Source: Bacteroidaceae bacterium
GTDB taxonomy: Bacteria; Bacteroidota; Bacteroidia; Bacteroidales; Bacteroidaceae
Reading direction: 5' to 3'
NCBI GenBank assembly: GCA_017445145.1
Contig: JAFSVI010000061.1
Span: forward strand, 1-56,016
Length of the DNA stretch: 56,016 bases
Of this stretch, positions 8,373 through 16,462 are shown one piece after another. Both the position numbers and the translations under genes were made by a program. Each line of letters opens with the position of its first letter. Positions within the stretch are counted from its first letter, which is position 1. The notes beneath the pieces are model-generated. The model made no database searches and was not told the origin of the DNA. It saw only the letters and a list, made by a program, of their open reading frames with translations.

Positions 8373-10427
8373 TTATTTCTTGAGCAATTCCACCGAGCGC
8401 CGCACGAAATTGGTCAGTGCCTCGCCGCGAAGGAGTCCGTTTTGCAGCAGTGCCAAGTCGATGAGTTGGTGCACGCTCTCCTGGTCCTTGGCCCAGTCGG
8501 CAAGAACGTTCTTGCGTTTCTGTTCCTGAGCCTCGATGTCGGTGCGGCATTTGTTCATGTCCTCGCGCTCGGCCTCGGTAATCTCGTCGTACTTCTTCTT
8601 GTCCTGCTCGGCCTGGAGCACCTGACGGCGCGCGTTGAGTCCTCTCAGTTCGGCTTCGATGGGCTTTAGCGTCTCGGCCGTGGCGGCTTCGCTCTTCTCG
8701 AGCACGTCCTTTATCAGTGGCGAGTCGGTGTTGAGGACGAGGCTGTACATGTCGGGCATGTCGCCATAGAAGCCCATTCCCGGCTGTATGCGTGCCATGT
8801 CCTTCATTCGGCGCATATACTCGCTTTGTGTTATGACCACGGGCATTGCTTCTTCGCCCAATGCCTGTGCCTCAACGTGGTAGTTGACCTTGTCGGTGCG
8901 TGGCATCTGTGTCTCAAACACAGCTGATAGGTTTGCAGCTCGGTCGGCCGAAAGTTCTTCACGGCTCTGGTCGTCCTTCTGTATGAGGCGTTCGAGCACG
9001 TCGGCATCGACGCGGGTGAAGGTTGTTTTCTCCATCTTGCGCTCGAGCATCTGCACGAGAGGCGTGTCGAGTTGTCCGTCGAGCAGCAGTACGTTGTAGC
9101 CTCGTGCGCGCGCGTTATCTATATAGGTATATTGTTCTTCGCGGTCGGCGGCGTAAAGATATATGAGCTGTCCATCCTTGTTGGTCTGCTGATCCTTGAT
9201 GAGTGCCTGATATTCCTCGAGCGTGTAGTACTTGCTCTCAGTGTCCTTGACGAGGAAGAAAGCCTTAGCCTTCTCGTAGAAGTCGTCCTCGGTGAGCATC
9301 CCGTAGGAGATGAAGATTTTGATGTCATCCCATTTAGCCTCGAAGTCCTTGCGGTCGCTCTTGAAGAGGGAGCTGAGGCGGTCGCTGACCTTCTTGGTGA
9401 TATATCCGCTGATTTTCTTTACGTTCTGGTCGCTCTGCAGGTATGAGCGCGACACGTTCAGGGGTATGTCTGGTGAGTCTATGACGCCATGGAGCAGCGT
9501 GAGGAAGTCGGGCACAATGCCTTCGACCTGGTCTGTCACGAACACCTGGTTGCAGTAGAGCTGAATCTTGTTGCGCTGCAGCTCGAGGTTGTTCTTGATT
9601 TTCGGGAAATAAAGGATGCCGGTGAGATGGAAGGGGAAATCCACGTTGAGATGAATCCAGAACAGCGGCTCATCGGCCATGGGGTAGAGCTGGCGGTAGA
9701 AGGTCTTATAGTCCTCGTCGTTGAGTTCTGATGGCTTGCGTGTCCACAACGGTGTGGTGTCGTTGACTTGGTTGTCGGCATCGGTGTCCTGCATCTTGCC
9801 ATCCTTCCACTCCTGCTTCTTGCCAAACACGACAGGCACGGGCAGGAAGCGGCAGTATTTCTTGAGCAGCCCTTCGAGCTTGTCGTGCTCGAGGAAGTCC
9901 TTGCAGTCCTCGGAGAGGTGCATGACGATGTCCGTGCCTCGGTCGGCCTTCTCCACCTCCTCGATGGTGTATTCCGGCGAGCCGTCGCAGCTCCACTTCA
10001 CGGCAGGTGCATCCTGATAGCTGCGTGTGATGATATCAACGCGGTCGGAGACCATGAACGAGCTGTAGAATCCCAGTCCGAAATGGCCTATAATGGCGTT
10101 GGCATCTTCCTTGTACTTGTCGAGGAAGTCGTTGGCCCCGGAGAACGCAATCTGGTTGATGTACTTCTCAATCTCCTCGGCTGTCATGCCTATGCCGCGG
10201 TCGGAGACGGTGATGGTTCCGGCCTCTTTGTCGGCGGTGATGCTCACCTTCAGCTCGCCCATCTCTCCCTTGAAGTCGCCTTTGCCAGCCAGCGTTTTCA
10301 GTTTCTGCGTGGCATCGACGGCGTTGGACACTATCTCACGGATAAAGATCTCGTGGTCTGAATAGAGGAATTTCTTGATGACAGGGAATATGTTCTCTGT
10401 CGTCACTCCGATATTACCTTTTTGCAT
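8373..10427 (-). CDS. htpG: Molecular chaperone HtpG (Hsp90 family)
   Basis: 684 aa cytoplasmic ATP-dependent chaperone. The GHKL ATPase signature is at the N-terminus: E31, N35 and D38 in EIVSNAVDA, then DRGIGMT and the glycine-rich lid GHFGLGFYS, followed by middle and C-terminal dimerisation domains of normal length. The start is the ATG at 10427 (MQKGNIGVTTENIFPVI); an in-frame upstream extension lacks family similarity. It lies upstream of tRNA-Arg/clpC in the same direction with no obvious terminator between, so heat-shock read-through into clpC is possible. A sigma-54-like sequence lies about 40 bases upstream of the start (see 10465-10480). Confidence 0.95.
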   Translation of the reverse strand: MQKGNIGVTTENIFPVIKKFLYSDHEIFIREIVSNAVDATQKLKTLAGKGDFKGEMGELKVSITADKEAGTITVSDRGIGMTAEEIEKYINQIAFSGANDFLDKYKEDANAIIGHFGLGFYSSFMVSDRVDIITRSYQDAPAVKWSCDGSPEYTIEEVEKADRGTDIVMHLSEDCKDFLEHDKLEGLLKKYCRFLPVPVVFGKKQEWKDGKMQDTDADNQVNDTTPLWTRKPSELNDEDYKTFYRQLYPMADEPLFWIHLNVDFPFHLTGILYFPKIKNNLELQRNKIQLYCNQVFVTDQVEGIVPDFLTLLHGVIDSPDIPLNVSRSYLQSDQNVKKISGYITKKVSDRLSSLFKSDRKDFEAKWDDIKIFISYGMLTEDDFYEKAKAFFLVKDTESKYYTLEEYQALIKDQQTNKDGQLIYLYAADREEQYTYIDNARARGYNVLLLDGQLDTPLVQMLERKMEKTTFTRVDADVLERLIQKDDQSREELSADRAANLSAVFETQMPRTDKVNYHVEAQALGEEAMPVVITQSEYMRRMKDMARIQPGMGFYGDMPDMYSLVLNTDSPLIKDVLEKSEAATAETLKPIEAELRGLNARRQVLQAEQDKKKYDEITEAEREDMNKCRTDIEAQEQKRKNVLADWAKDQESVHQLIDLALLQNGLLRGEALTNFVRRSVELLKK

Positions 10428-10464
10428 GTTGATGTTGTTTGTTGGATATGTCAGAGCGACAACC

Positions 10465-10480
10465 AACAAAAGGAGTGCCA
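10465..10480 (-). promoter_or_regulatory. Sigma-54-like -24/-12 sequence upstream of htpG
   Basis: Minus strand reads TGGCAC-TCCTT-TTGTT, matching the -24 TGGCAC box with the correct 5-base spacing to a -12 box TTGTT (consensus TTGCW; the C is replaced). It lies in the 79-bp gap before htpG, and no TAnnTTTG box was found there. The missing C of the -12 GC pair lowers confidence. Confidence 0.25.
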
Positions 10481-10506
10481 AATGGTGCCGAAGTGTCGTT
10501 TTCCTG

Positions 10507-11502
10507 TCAATTAGGCACTAAATCTGCCATGTCGCCACACACGTCGGCCACATCTTCGAGTGTCTGAAGTGACACGGAGGTCAAGTTCAGCTCGGCCGCC
10601 ATCTCGAGCAGGCGTGCCAATGGCGACGGCTGCCGTCGCGGCGTCGTGGCGCCGGCCTCTGTCGTTGCGGCGCCGTTGCCGTCAGTCGTTGTCGTGCCAT
10701 CGGTGGCATCTGTGGTGTCGTCGGCACCGTTGGCGAAGGTGAACAGTGGCGGCAGCCTCACCAGTCCATCGTTGCGCACGATGGTGGTTGTCAGCTGTTG
10801 CGGCAGGCGGGTGGGTTTGCCCTCGGTGCCGGTAGGCATTGGTGTGAGCGATGCAGGTGTGTGGCACACCCTGTTGTCGCCGTCCTCCCATCGCAGCAGC
10901 TCACCCGTGGCAGCATTCACGATGACATATTTGTACTCGAAAGGCAGGTGCAGTGCCGTGGCGCTCAACGAGAGGCGCCATTCACACATCCCGGTGTGGG
11001 CCATGCGCAAGGCACGCCGTGGGCGCCAGTCGCCCAGTGGCGGCTGCGACCCCAGCAGTGCCACGGCCTCGCCTTCGCCGAGGGTTGGTGCCAGCACCCT
11101 GAGCACTATGGTCTGTGCGAAAAGCGGTGTGTGGATGTCGGTTCCAGTGTTGTTGGCAGCCCAGGCGTTGAACGCCGGGTCGAAGAGCCAAGGCTGTGCC
11201 GGTGTCTCCATCCAGAAGTCGTCGAGGATGAAGCTGCGCCCTGCATCGGCATCAAAGAGCCGCGGCACCCGGCTCCATTCGTGGCGCACTGTTTCTTCGC
11301 CTCTGCACACCACATATCTGTATGCAAACTGTCGGATCTTGGTGCCGGTGGTGCGATAGTCTGTCTGCCAGACGTTTCCGTCGTCGGTGACCATGTGTAG
11401 CAGCACGGGTGTCTCGCGTGAGCGTTCTCCTTTCAGTGTGAGTTCAACACACACATCCTCACCCCATTGCGCCCTGTAATGTATGGAGAAATGAAATGTC
11501 AT
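10507..11502 (-). CDS. Orphan tandem CBM20-like starch-binding protein (MalQ N-terminal-like, no catalytic domain)
   Basis: 331 aa without signal peptide. Residues 1-110 (FHFSIHYRAQWGEDV..., then FAYRYVV and LFDPAFN) resemble the first CBM20 module at the N-terminus of Bacteroidetes 4-alpha-glucanotransferases. Residues about 125-240 form a second CBM20, with ALLGSQPPLGDWRPRRA, a W in the middle strand, FEYKYVI and LRWEDGDNRV. In those enzymes a GH77 domain of some 500 residues follows. Here there is instead a Thr/Asp/Gly-rich linker (about 255-300) and a short helical tail ending at 331. I infer a cytoplasmic glycogen/alpha-glucan-binding protein or a decayed amylomaltase remnant; the intact frame favours a functional protein. 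The family call rests on motifs recognised by eye. Confidence 0.6.
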   Translation of the reverse strand: MTFHFSIHYRAQWGEDVCVELTLKGERSRETPVLLHMVTDDGNVWQTDYRTTGTKIRQFAYRYVVCRGEETVRHEWSRVPRLFDADAGRSFILDDFWMETPAQPWLFDPAFNAWAANNTGTDIHTPLFAQTIVLRVLAPTLGEGEAVALLGSQPPLGDWRPRRALRMAHTGMCEWRLSLSATALHLPFEYKYVIVNAATGELLRWEDGDNRVCHTPASLTPMPTGTEGKPTRLPQQLTTTIVRNDGLVRLPPLFTFANGADDTTDATDGTTTTDGNGAATTEAGATTPRRQPSPLARLLEMAAELNLTSVSLQTLEDVADVCGDMADLVPN

Positions 11503-11530
11503 GGTATTTGTTTTTGTCGCATTTTGCGCG

Positions 11531-11538
11531 TAAAGATA
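11531..11538 (-). promoter_or_regulatory. Possible -7 box for the CBM20 protein gene
   Basis: Minus strand TATCTTTA, one base off TAnnTTTG, 28 bases upstream of the ATG at 11502. There is no TTTG at the standard distance; one lies only 11 bases upstream. Confidence 0.3.
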
Positions 11539-11618
11539 GGCAAAGTTTGCAAACCATCCTCACGTTTGGCCAAATATTTTTGCAAAAAGCATATAATATT
11601 GAATTCTTCGCCAAATAA

Positions 11619-11650
11619 TTTGGATGTTTCGCGGTATGTGCCTACCTTTG
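11619..11650 (+). promoter_or_regulatory. Promoter of the 11.7-kb non-coding RNA
   Basis: TTTG at 11619-11622, exactly 20 bases, then TACCTTTG at 11643-11650: a full match to the Bacteroidetes promoter consensus. No protein gene follows on the plus strand before 20 kb, which is the main reason to look for an RNA here. Confidence 0.8.
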
Positions 11651-11655
11651 CAGTG

Positions 11656-11888
11656 GCAAAAGCAGAAAAGCCCTCGCTCTTAGACATCATTGCAATGCAT
11701 CAGCATAGCCGCATCGGTTAGATTGGGAGACTCATCAATAACATCAGAATACCGAGACCGTTTCACGCTCCAATGGCGGGCTGCGCCCTTCGGGGTAACC
11801 TCTTCACGGAGGCCGGCAGATTACAAAGGACGTGGACCCTCAAATCATATCTTCTCGGAGTTCTCATCACATCATCGATGCGGCTTTT
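11656..11888 (+). ncRNA. Candidate structured non-coding RNA, 6S RNA (SsrS)-like architecture
   Basis: It begins a few bases after a consensus promoter and ends in a T7 run. AGCCGCATCG near 11707-11716 pairs perfectly with CGATGCGGCT near 11876-11885, directly before the T-tract, so a closing stem brackets about 180 nt. Inside are GAGA-CTC pairing with GAG-TTCTC, then a large unpaired bubble on both strands. An upper stem (GTTTCACG with CGTGGAC, one bulge) follows, then an apical region with small hairpins (CCC-TTCG-GGG and CCTC-TTCACG-GAGG). A closing stem, central bubble and apical stem of this size is the 6S RNA plan; 6S RNA binds RNA polymerase holoenzyme. No good reading frame is present. 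RNase P, tmRNA and SRP signatures were not seen. The identity is inferred from architecture; the exact 5' end is a guess. Confidence 0.55.
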
Positions 11889-13044
11889 TTTGTGTCTGCT
11901 TCCCAATTAGTGAAGTGAAGAGGCGTTGCCATTGGCCCATTATGTTGCTCTCGCTGTAGCTGTGTGCCCGCTCTAAGGCGCAGTGTGCGGCCTTTTTGCG
12001 CCAAGCCTCGTCGCCGATGGCTTGTGAGATGGCTGCGGCCAGGGCTGCCACGTCGCCGCAGGCCACGAGCATGCCCGTGCTGTTGTCGCCGATGATTTCT
12101 GCTGGTCCGCTTGGGCAGTCGAAGCTCACTACGGGCAGACCGCACGCCATGGCCTCGATAATCACCATGCCGAATCCCTCGTAGCGCGACGAGAGCACAA
12201 AAAGGCTGCTCTCGCTGTAGCGCGAGCGTATGTCGGTAGCTGCGGGGTGTAGCGTTGCAGCCTCGTCGGTGAGTCCCAGCTCGCGTGCCATCTGCTCGTA
12301 GGGGGTGCGGTCGCCGTCGCCATAGATGTCGAGATGCCAACTGGGATATTGGCGGTGCACATCGGCCCATGCCTGCAGCAGCATGTCGAAACCTTTCTGG
12401 TAGCTGTAGCGCCCCACGGCGATGACGCGGCGGCTGTCGGCGCCGGCAGCCGGCTCATTGGCCACGTCGAAAGGCAGTGGGTTGGCGATACAATACACGT
12501 TGTCCAGCTCCGGCCATGCCTCACGTTCGCCCTCCGTCAGCACCACCATGGCGTCGAGCCTCCTGGCGTGGGTCAGTAGCTGGCGTCCCCACAGGCGCTC
12601 CAACCATCGGCGCAGTGTCCCTCGTTCGTTGTCTTCGAAGTGGCGGTAATGCGAGCGTGTGACATGCAGCTCGCCCACCTTGACGCTCCCGTCGGGGATG
12701 TTGCAGATGAAGTTAACCTCGCGGCGCATGGTGGTCACGACGATGTCGGCGCGCAGCTCCATGAGCGTGCGCCGCAGCGCCCGCCGGTAGCGCCATATAC
12801 AAAGCAGATAGATGAGCGCCCGCCGCCACAGAGGCTTGTTCCACATCCGCTCGAAGCCTATGCCGAGCTGCACCACCCGTACCCGTGGCGACAGGGGATA
12901 GTAAGGCTTGTGCCCACCGCCGTCGGTGAGCACCACCGTGACATCGTGCCCGAGCACGTCGGCCAGGTGGTTCACCTTCGTGGTGAGCACACGCTCTACG
13001 CCTCCCGCCAGATATAGCGACGGTGTGGAATAGACGATTCTCAT
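11872..13044 (-). CDS. Glycosyltransferase family 4
   Basis: 390 aa GT-B retaining glycosyltransferase. The N-terminus has MRIVYSTPSLYLAGGVERV with the glycine-rich donor-domain loop. The C-terminal Rossmann domain has VGRYSYQKGFDML (basic K217) and the GT4 E-x7-E motif at E289/E297 in SSRYEGFGMVIIEAMACGLP. It acts in the cytoplasm; a lipid or polysaccharide acceptor is likely but unknown. The start ATG overlaps the stop of the small periplasmic protein gene (ATGA at 13041-13044). Its last codons and stop overlap the terminator of the convergent non-coding RNA, so the two transcripts are complementary at their 3' ends. Confidence 0.9.
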   Translation of the reverse strand: MRIVYSTPSLYLAGGVERVLTTKVNHLADVLGHDVTVVLTDGGGHKPYYPLSPRVRVVQLGIGFERMWNKPLWRRALIYLLCIWRYRRALRRTLMELRADIVVTTMRREVNFICNIPDGSVKVGELHVTRSHYRHFEDNERGTLRRWLERLWGRQLLTHARRLDAMVVLTEGEREAWPELDNVYCIANPLPFDVANEPAAGADSRRVIAVGRYSYQKGFDMLLQAWADVHRQYPSWHLDIYGDGDRTPYEQMARELGLTDEAATLHPAATDIRSRYSESSLFVLSSRYEGFGMVIIEAMACGLPVVSFDCPSGPAEIIGDNSTGMLVACGDVAALAAAISQAIGDEAWRKKAAHCALERAHSYSESNIMGQWQRLFTSLIGKQTQKKPHR

Positions 13045-13466
13045 TCGTCCTTGTCGGAGCCTTCGATTTTACTCATCTTGTCGCCGGAATAGTCGAAGGC
13101 CATATAGACATGCTTGGGCTTGAGCACCTCGGCGAATTTAGGGCGCCACTTGCGCTTCACCTCCAGCTCGGCGGCGTCGGCCTTGAACTTGGCATCGAGG
13201 AGTTGCGTGGCCTGGCTGTCGGTGATGGTGCCGGCCTTGCGTGCTGCCTTGTATTTGTCCTTTAGGTCTTCGTAAGCCTGCGTAGCAGCTTTCTTCTCTT
13301 CGAGGTACTGACGCAGCAGGGGTTCAAATGCAGCTTGTGTCTTTTTGTCGATGTGCATGTTGCGCATGGTGTAGGCCACGCGTAAGTCAGTTTTTCTCCC
13401 AGCCTGTGCGGGTTGGACGGCGGTGAGTGTGATGCAGCATATTGCTGCGAGGAGCAGTTTTCTCAT
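13041..13466 (-). CDS. Small secreted helical protein of unknown function
   Basis: 141 aa with a clear signal peptide (MRKLLLAAICCITLTAVQPAQA). The mature part is charged and largely helical (KKTQAAFEPLLRQYLEEKKA, YEDLKDKYKAARKAG), ending acidic (EGSDKDE). Length and helical character recall Spy/CpxP-type periplasmic proteins, but no LTxxQ motif is seen, so no function is claimed. It overlaps the GT4 start by four bases and lies 40 bases after the YgiQ gene, within the seven-gene minus-strand run. Confidence 0.7.
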   Translation of the reverse strand: MRKLLLAAICCITLTAVQPAQAGRKTDLRVAYTMRNMHIDKKTQAAFEPLLRQYLEEKKAATQAYEDLKDKYKAARKAGTITDSQATQLLDAKFKADAAELEVKRKWRPKFAEVLKPKHVYMAFDYSGDKMSKIEGSDKDE

Positions 13467-13506
13467 TTCGTTGGGTTTATGATGTGTTTTGTTGAAAGGT
13501 GTGCTG

Positions 13507-15417
13507 TCATCTTGCGTAAAGGCGTGCTATGAGGTCCGGGCGATGCATGCGTCTCAGCTCCAGCTCTATGCGCTGTCGCTGCTCGGGTTTGTACCAGAAG
13601 AAGAACATGCGCTGTGCCTGTTTCTGTTCCGGCGAGCGGGCCACGAAGATGCGTTGCATGGTGTCGGGGTCGAATCCCGTGGCAAACATTGTTGTGGCGG
13701 TGGTCATCGGCGTGGGTGTGAAGTCCTGCACCTGTTCCAGGTGGAAGTCCAGCTGCTTTGTGGCCACAGCCAGCTCCGCCATGTCCTCGGGGCGGCAGCC
13801 CGGGTGCGAGCTAATGAAGTATGGTATGACCTGCTGCCGCAGCCCTGCCCTGCGGTTGATGTCGTCGAAGATGCGCTTGAACTGGTGGAAAAGGGCAAAC
13901 GGCGGCTTGCGCATGAGCTTCAGCACGGTGTCCGCCGTGTGTTCGGGTGCCACCTTCAGGCGCCCGCTGACGTGGTGCAGTATGAGCTGTCGCGTGTAGT
14001 CGCGTGCGGCCTGGTTGAGGCGGGCATCACCCCAGTCGTGGAGCAACAGGTCGTAGCGCACCCCGCTGCCCACGTAAGCATGGCGCACGGCGGGATGAGC
14101 CGCCACGGTGCGGTATATGTCGAGCAGTGGCGAGTGGTCGCCGTTGAGGTTGGGGCAGATGGTGGGTGCTATGCACGATGGTCGTGTGCACCGTCGGCAT
14201 GCGGCCTCCTTGCGTCCGCGCATGCGGTACATGTTGGCCGACGGGCCTCCCAGGTCGCTGATGGTGCCTCGGTAGTCAGGCATGTGCACCACCGCTTCCA
14301 CCTCGCGCATGATGCTTTCCTTCGAGCGCGATGCCACGAACTTGCCCTGATGGGCGCTGATGGTGCAGAAGGCACATCCGCCAAAGCACCCCCGGTGTAG
14401 GCTGATGGAGTGGCGTATCATCTCGTAGGCCGGGATGCGGTGGCCGTTATATTTGGGGTGTGGCAGCCGCGTGTAGGGTAGGTCGAAGCTGTGGTCGATC
14501 TGCTCCGTGGTCATGGGAGGGCATGGCGGGTTCACCACCACCCACTTGTCACCCGTTGGCTGTATGATGCGTGCTGACGCCTGCCAGCGGTTGCTCTCGC
14601 GTTCGACGATGGCGAAATTCTCGGCATGCAGACGCGGCGTGGTTGCCGCGGCCTCGAAAGCGTGGAGCACGATGTCTGTGGGGCGTATGCCGCCGGGTAT
14701 GTCGCTGGGCGCTGTGTGGAGTGTTACTGTCTGTGGCAGTGGGGTGGGTGAGCAGATGGCTTCTCGCAGGGCTTCGCGTGTGAGCAGCGCATTGCCCTGC
14801 GCATCGTAGTGCAGTGCCGGGTGAGCGCTTTCCAGCGTCTGCAGTGCGCGTTGTGCCAGTTCCGTCATTGGCTGTTCGCCCATGCCATAGACGATGAGGT
14901 CGGCGTCGCTGTCACAGAGTATGCTCGGGCGCAGCCTCTCTTGCCAGTAGTCGTAGTGGGCCAGGCGTCGCAGCGATGCCTCTATGCCGCCGAGCACCAC
15001 GGGCACGTCGGGATAGAGCCGCCTCACACATTGTGTATAGACGATGGTGGGATAGTCCGGCCTCAGTCCGGCACGCCCGTCGGGGCTGTAGGCATCGTCA
15101 GAGCGCCGCCGCCGTGCAGCGGTGTATTTGTTGACCATCGAGTCCATGGCGCCAGGCGCGATGCCGAAGAACAGGCGCGGGCGCCCCAGCCGCGAGAAGT
15201 CGCGCAGGTCGCCATGCCAGTCGGGCTGTGGGATGATGGCCACGCGAAAGCCTTCGGACTCAAGCACCCTGCCAATGACGGCCGCGCCAAACGAGGGGTG
15301 GTCCACGTAGGCATCGGCCGAGAGCAGGATGATGTCGGCGTCGTCCCACCCGCGCAAGGCCATCTCCTTGCGTGTGGTGGGCAGGTATTGCGTGAGCTGT
15401 GGCATCGGTGTCGGCAT
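13507..15417 (-). CDS. YgiQ family radical SAM protein
   Basis: 636 aa. An N-terminal domain (about 1-320, with DDADIILLSADAYVDHPSFG near 25-44 and VLGGIEASLRR near 141-151) is typical of YgiQ. The radical SAM CxxxCxxC cluster follows at C344, C348 and C351 in HRGCFGGCAFCTI and binds the [4Fe-4S] cluster that cleaves S-adenosylmethionine. The C-terminus is arginine-rich and shorter than in E. coli YgiQ. The reaction of this family is not established. The gene follows the lipid kinase by 26 bases in the same operon. Confidence 0.9.
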   Translation of the reverse strand: MPTPMPQLTQYLPTTRKEMALRGWDDADIILLSADAYVDHPSFGAAVIGRVLESEGFRVAIIPQPDWHGDLRDFSRLGRPRLFFGIAPGAMDSMVNKYTAARRRRSDDAYSPDGRAGLRPDYPTIVYTQCVRRLYPDVPVVLGGIEASLRRLAHYDYWQERLRPSILCDSDADLIVYGMGEQPMTELAQRALQTLESAHPALHYDAQGNALLTREALREAICSPTPLPQTVTLHTAPSDIPGGIRPTDIVLHAFEAAATTPRLHAENFAIVERESNRWQASARIIQPTGDKWVVVNPPCPPMTTEQIDHSFDLPYTRLPHPKYNGHRIPAYEMIRHSISLHRGCFGGCAFCTISAHQGKFVASRSKESIMREVEAVVHMPDYRGTISDLGGPSANMYRMRGRKEAACRRCTRPSCIAPTICPNLNGDHSPLLDIYRTVAAHPAVRHAYVGSGVRYDLLLHDWGDARLNQAARDYTRQLILHHVSGRLKVAPEHTADTVLKLMRKPPFALFHQFKRIFDDINRRAGLRQQVIPYFISSHPGCRPEDMAELAVATKQLDFHLEQVQDFTPTPMTTATTMFATGFDPDTMQRIFVARSPEQKQAQRMFFFWYKPEQRQRIELELRRMHRPDLIARLYAR

Positions 15418-15443
15418 ATAGTGGCGGTGGCTGCGCTGTGTGG

Positions 15444-16460
15444 CTATCGCGCCAACAGGCGGTTGAGCAACTCCTTGTTGATGGCCAGCAGCTTGCGTTG
15501 CTGCGACTTGATGTCGCCGGTAATCTGGTCGTAGAGATCCTGGAAGATGTGCATCACGGGTTCCTTGGGCCTGTCGTTGCGCTCATTGACCACCATGCGC
15601 AACCCTTTGGGTTCGCTGCGGATGTCGATGTCGATGCCAGCCTCGGCAGGTTCGCCATCGTAGTGTATCACCCCCGGCATCGAGCGGTGAACGTGCAGGC
15701 TGTGGCACTGGTAGGTGTGTATGGCAGGGTTCTTGTCGAGGGTGCCGCGCAGCATCTGCATGACGATTTGCGGCGCCTTGAGCATCGTGAACGGCTCCAT
15801 GATGGTCACGTCGAGCAGGCCGTCGCTCATCGAGGCCTGCGGGGCAATCTGGAAGTTGTTGCCATACTGCGAGGCGTTGCCGCACGCCACGAGGAATGCC
15901 GTGTGGCTCTCATGCTGTCCGTCGAGAGTGAGTTCGTAGGCTTCGGGTTTGTATGAGAGCCCGTCCTGCAGCGCTTTCTCTATGTATGTGCCGAGGCCGC
16001 GCTTGCCGGCGGATGCAAATTTCTCGCTGATGAAAGCGTCGAACCCCATGCCGCATGTGCAGAAGAATGGTATGTCGTTGATGAGGCCATAGTCCAGCTC
16101 GGCAATGTGGCAGTCGTTGATGACACGCAGCGCCCCGTCGGGGTCCATGGGGATCTGCAGGTGGCGCGCCAGGCCGTTGCCGCTGCCCATGGGCACTATG
16201 GCCAAGGCGGTGTTGGTGTGGCACAGCGAGCGTGCCACCTCGTTGACGGTGCCGTCGCCGCCAATGGCCACGCACACATCGACATCGTTGCGCACGGCCT
16301 CGTGTGCCAGTTCGGCGGCGTGGCCTCGGTGGTCGGTCCATTCCACCTGCCACTCGAAGCGCTCGGCGTCGAGAAACTGCGGAATGCTGGCCACGATGGG
16401 TTCCTTGCTCCGTGTGCCGGAGATGGGGTTGGCTATGAAGAGAAGTCTTGTCTTGCTCAT
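15444..16460 (-). CDS. Diacylglycerol/lipid kinase family protein (YegS-like)
   Basis: 338 aa, DAGK catalytic fold. FIANPISGTRSK at 8-19 forms the nucleotide-binding start, and IGGDGTVNEVA (GGDGT at 67-71) is the family signature, followed by VPMGSGNGLARHL. It is predicted to phosphorylate a lipid alcohol (diacylglycerol, or in Bacteroidales possibly a sphingoid lipid) at the inner membrane surface. Only two bases separate it from the upstream glycosidase gene, so it is cotranscribed. The substrate is inferred at family level only. Confidence 0.88.
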   Translation of the reverse strand: MSKTRLLFIANPISGTRSKEPIVASIPQFLDAERFEWQVEWTDHRGHAAELAHEAVRNDVDVCVAIGGDGTVNEVARSLCHTNTALAIVPMGSGNGLARHLQIPMDPDGALRVINDCHIAELDYGLINDIPFFCTCGMGFDAFISEKFASAGKRGLGTYIEKALQDGLSYKPEAYELTLDGQHESHTAFLVACGNASQYGNNFQIAPQASMSDGLLDVTIMEPFTMLKAPQIVMQMLRGTLDKNPAIHTYQCHSLHVHRSMPGVIHYDGEPAEAGIDIDIRSEPKGLRMVVNERNDRPKEPVMHIFQDLYDQITGDIKSQQRKLLAINKELLNRLLAR

Positions 16461-16462
16461 GT

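Noticed and set aside
11690..11959. 89-codon plus-strand frame in the 11.7-kb gap
   Set aside because: Ends inside the GT4 antisense, has no recognisable features, and the region is better explained as a structured RNA.
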